Shown here: positions 62,634-64,000 of the stretch, one piece after another
Layout of the letters: each line of letters begins with the position of its first letter
Position numbering within the stretch: the stretch's first letter is position 1
Assembly (NCBI RefSeq): GCF_022627575.1
Contig: NZ_JADEYQ010000007.1
Coordinates: forward strand, 124,001 to 188,000
Source: Sphingobacterium rhinopitheci
GTDB lineage: Bacteria; Bacteroidota; Bacteroidia; Sphingobacteriales; Sphingobacteriaceae
DNA: 64,000 bases
Direction: 5' to 3'
Position numbers and translations under genes: made by a program
Notes under the pieces: model-generated
Told to the model about the DNA's origin: nothing
The model's input: the letters and a program-made list of their open reading frames with translations, nothing else
Databases searched by the model: none

Positions 62634-64000
62634 CTATGCTTCAGCATATGCTTCAATTGGAGGACATGAACAGATCAATGTTCTATCCCCTTGTGATTCG
62701 TTCACACGGCCAACAGAAGGCCAGAATTTACTTACTTTCAAGTAAGGTAATGGATAAGCTGCTGTTTGACGTGAGTAAGGTCTATCCCACTCATCAGCTG
62801 TAACTACAGCTGCTGTATGCGGTGCATTTTTCAATGCGTTATTTACTTGTTCCACTTCACCAGCTTCTACTGCTGCAATCTCCTGACGAATAGCAATCAA
62901 AGCATCGCAGAAACGATCTAATTCTGGTTTAGATTCTGATTCTGTAGGCTCTACCATCAATGTACCAGCCACAGGGAATGATACCGTAGGGGCATGGAAA
63001 CCATAGTCCATCAAACGCTTAGCGATATCAGCCACTTCAATACCAAAGTTTTTGAAACCACGACAATCTAAGATCATCTCGTGTGCACAACGATCATTCG
63101 TTCCTGAATATAAAACTGGATAGTAGCTTTCTAGGCGTGTTTTGATATAGTTGGCATTCAAGATAGCTGTCTTTGTTGCTGCCGTCAATCCTTCAGCGCC
63201 CATCATAGCAATATAAGCATGAGAAATCAATAAGATCGAAGCAGAACCAAATGGTGCTGCAGATACTGCAGTGATACCTTCATCACCAGAGATCTCTACC
63301 ACCTTGTGATTCGGCAAGAAAGGAACTAAGTGTGCTGCCACACCAATCGGCCCCATACCTGGACCACCACCACCGTGAGGGATACAGAATGTCTTGTGTA
63401 AGTTTAAGTGACATACGTCAGCACCGATAAAACCAGGACTTGTTAGCCCTACTTGTGCATTCATATTGGCACCATCCATATATACTTGACCACCATTCTC
63501 ATGAATGATATTACAGATTTCGATAATTGTTTCTTCAAATACACCATGTGTAGATGGGTAAGTAACCATCAATGAGTTCAAGTTTGCAGCATATTCAATA
63601 GCTTTAGCTCTTAAATCTTCCACATCGATATTACCTTTTTCATCCGTTTTTACTACGACTACTTTTTGACCAGCCATAGAAGCCGAAGCAGGGTTGGTAC
63701 CGTGTGCTGAGGCAGGGATCAAACAGATATTACGGTGACCTTCACCACGGCTTTTGTGGTATGCATCGATTACCATCAAGCCTGCATACTCCCCTTGAGC
63801 ACCTGAGTTAGGTTGGAACGACATCTTGGCAAAGCCTGTGATCTCGCATAACCAATCATTCAACTCGTTGATCATATGCATATACCCTGAAGTTTGATCT
63901 GCAGGAGCAAAAGGATGTAAGCCACCAAAACGTGCCCATGTAACAGGAACCATCTCTGTGGTAGCATTCAACTTCATCGTACACGACCCCAATGGAATCA
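62634..64000 (-). CDS. gcvP: Glycine dehydrogenase (decarboxylating), C-terminal half, cut by the window edge
   Basis: The 3' part (about 455 codons) of the P-protein of the glycine cleavage system; the frame continues past the window edge with [10 protein letters not shown]. Visible: [47 protein letters not shown] with the PLP-binding Lys, DCRGFK and the [15 protein letters not shown] ending (here [18 protein letters not shown]). P-protein decarboxylates glycine and loads the aminomethyl group onto GcvH, which is encoded 12 kb away on the same strand. Full-length P-proteins are about 950 aa. Confidence 0.96.
   Translation of the reverse strand, partial: IPLGSCTMKLNATTEMVPVTWARFGGLHPFAPADQTSGYMHMINELNDWLCEITGFAKMSFQPNSGAQGEYAGLMVIDAYHKSRGEGHRNICLIPASAHGTNPASASMAGQKVVVVKTDEKGNIDVEDLRAKAIEYAANLNSLMVTYPSTHGVFEETIIEICNIIHENGGQVYMDGANMNAQVGLTSPGFIGADVCHLNLHKTFCIPHGGGGPGMGPIGVAAHLVPFLPNHKVVEISGDEGITAVSAAPFGSASILLISHAYIAMMGAEGLTAATKTAILNANYIKTRLESYYPVLYSGTNDRCAHEMILDCRGFKNFGIEVADIAKRLMDYGFHAPTVSFPVAGTLMVEPTESESKPELDRFCDALIAIRQEIAAVEAGEVEQVNNALKNAPHTAAVVTADEWDRPYSRQTAAYPLPYLKVSKFWPSVGRVNESQGDRTLICSCPPIEAYAEA

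Noticed and set aside
1..64000. Prophage, insertion sequence, integron or CRISPR
   Set aside because: No transposase, integrase, phage gene, att-like duplication or regularly spaced short repeats were seen.

Overview
The window is AT-rich chromosomal DNA of a member of the Bacteroidota, most likely family Sphingobacteriaceae (Sphingobacterium or a close relative). Evidence: TonB-dependent receptors with an N-terminal carboxypeptidase-regulatory-like domain, many lipoproteins and exported proteins of Bacteroidota-restricted families (DUF4876, DUF3078, DUF6850-like), promoters of the Bacteroidota type (-7 TAnnTTTG, sometimes with -33 TTTG about 20 bp upstream), few Shine-Dalgarno sequences, a tricorn-like S41 protease, a PafA-type phosphatase and a tiny Arg/Lys-rich mS38/bS22-like protein. 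Family names come from recognition of sequence features; no searches were run.

Layout. 1-57: tail of an upstream gene. 225-15637: two paralogous outer-membrane modules facing each other. The rightward one is TonB receptor, DUF4876 lipoprotein, beta-barrel, di-haem cytochrome c peroxidase, small secreted protein. The leftward one is TonB receptor, DUF4876 lipoprotein, beta-barrel, C25/gingipain-like His-Cys protein with HEAT repeats. They converge on a 260-bp region with two terminators. 15.8-25.9 kb: uvrA, pafA-like phosphatase, an Rrf2 regulator, RNase E/G, bS22-like peptide, TPR protein, HU, a BioF-like PLP enzyme and a small exported protein. 26-30.5 kb: uxaC, xpt, and a TetR-fabF pair whose promoter spacer is filled by an 18-bp palindrome. 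30.6-34 kb: 158-bp tandem repeats, tRNA-Arg(CCU), a MepB-like gene, an MFS transporter and tRNA-Tyr.

34.2-40.3 kb: peroxiredoxin, CGNC thioredoxin and DUF6952-like protein in one operon; then a PIG-L deacetylase, two tiny membrane proteins and a sodium:solute symporter, tightly coupled. 40.4-46.3 kb (minus strand): amidase, DUF3078 and carboxypeptidase-regulatory-like envelope genes, a decayed pseudogene, two glucosaminidases and an O-methyltransferase. 46.4-52.2 kb: folE with a PTPS/QueD-type gene, a futalosine hydrolase, pdhB, an exported protein, gcvH and anmK. 52.6-64 kb (minus strand): DUF2461, cdsA, DUF2007 and CPBP protease with overlapping ends, a tricorn-like protease, a five-gene run (RsmI-like methylase, alpha/beta hydrolase, membrane protein, Nif3-like, zinc ribbon), and the 3' part of gcvP cut by the window edge.

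Most of the window is ordinary core genome. The most distinctive parts are the facing paralogous receptor modules with different accessory genes, the embedded TetR operator, a group of genes whose start codon lies only 3-6 nt after the -7 box (predicted leaderless), and the PIG-L/miniprotein/symporter operon. No CRISPR array, insertion sequence, prophage or rRNA was seen.
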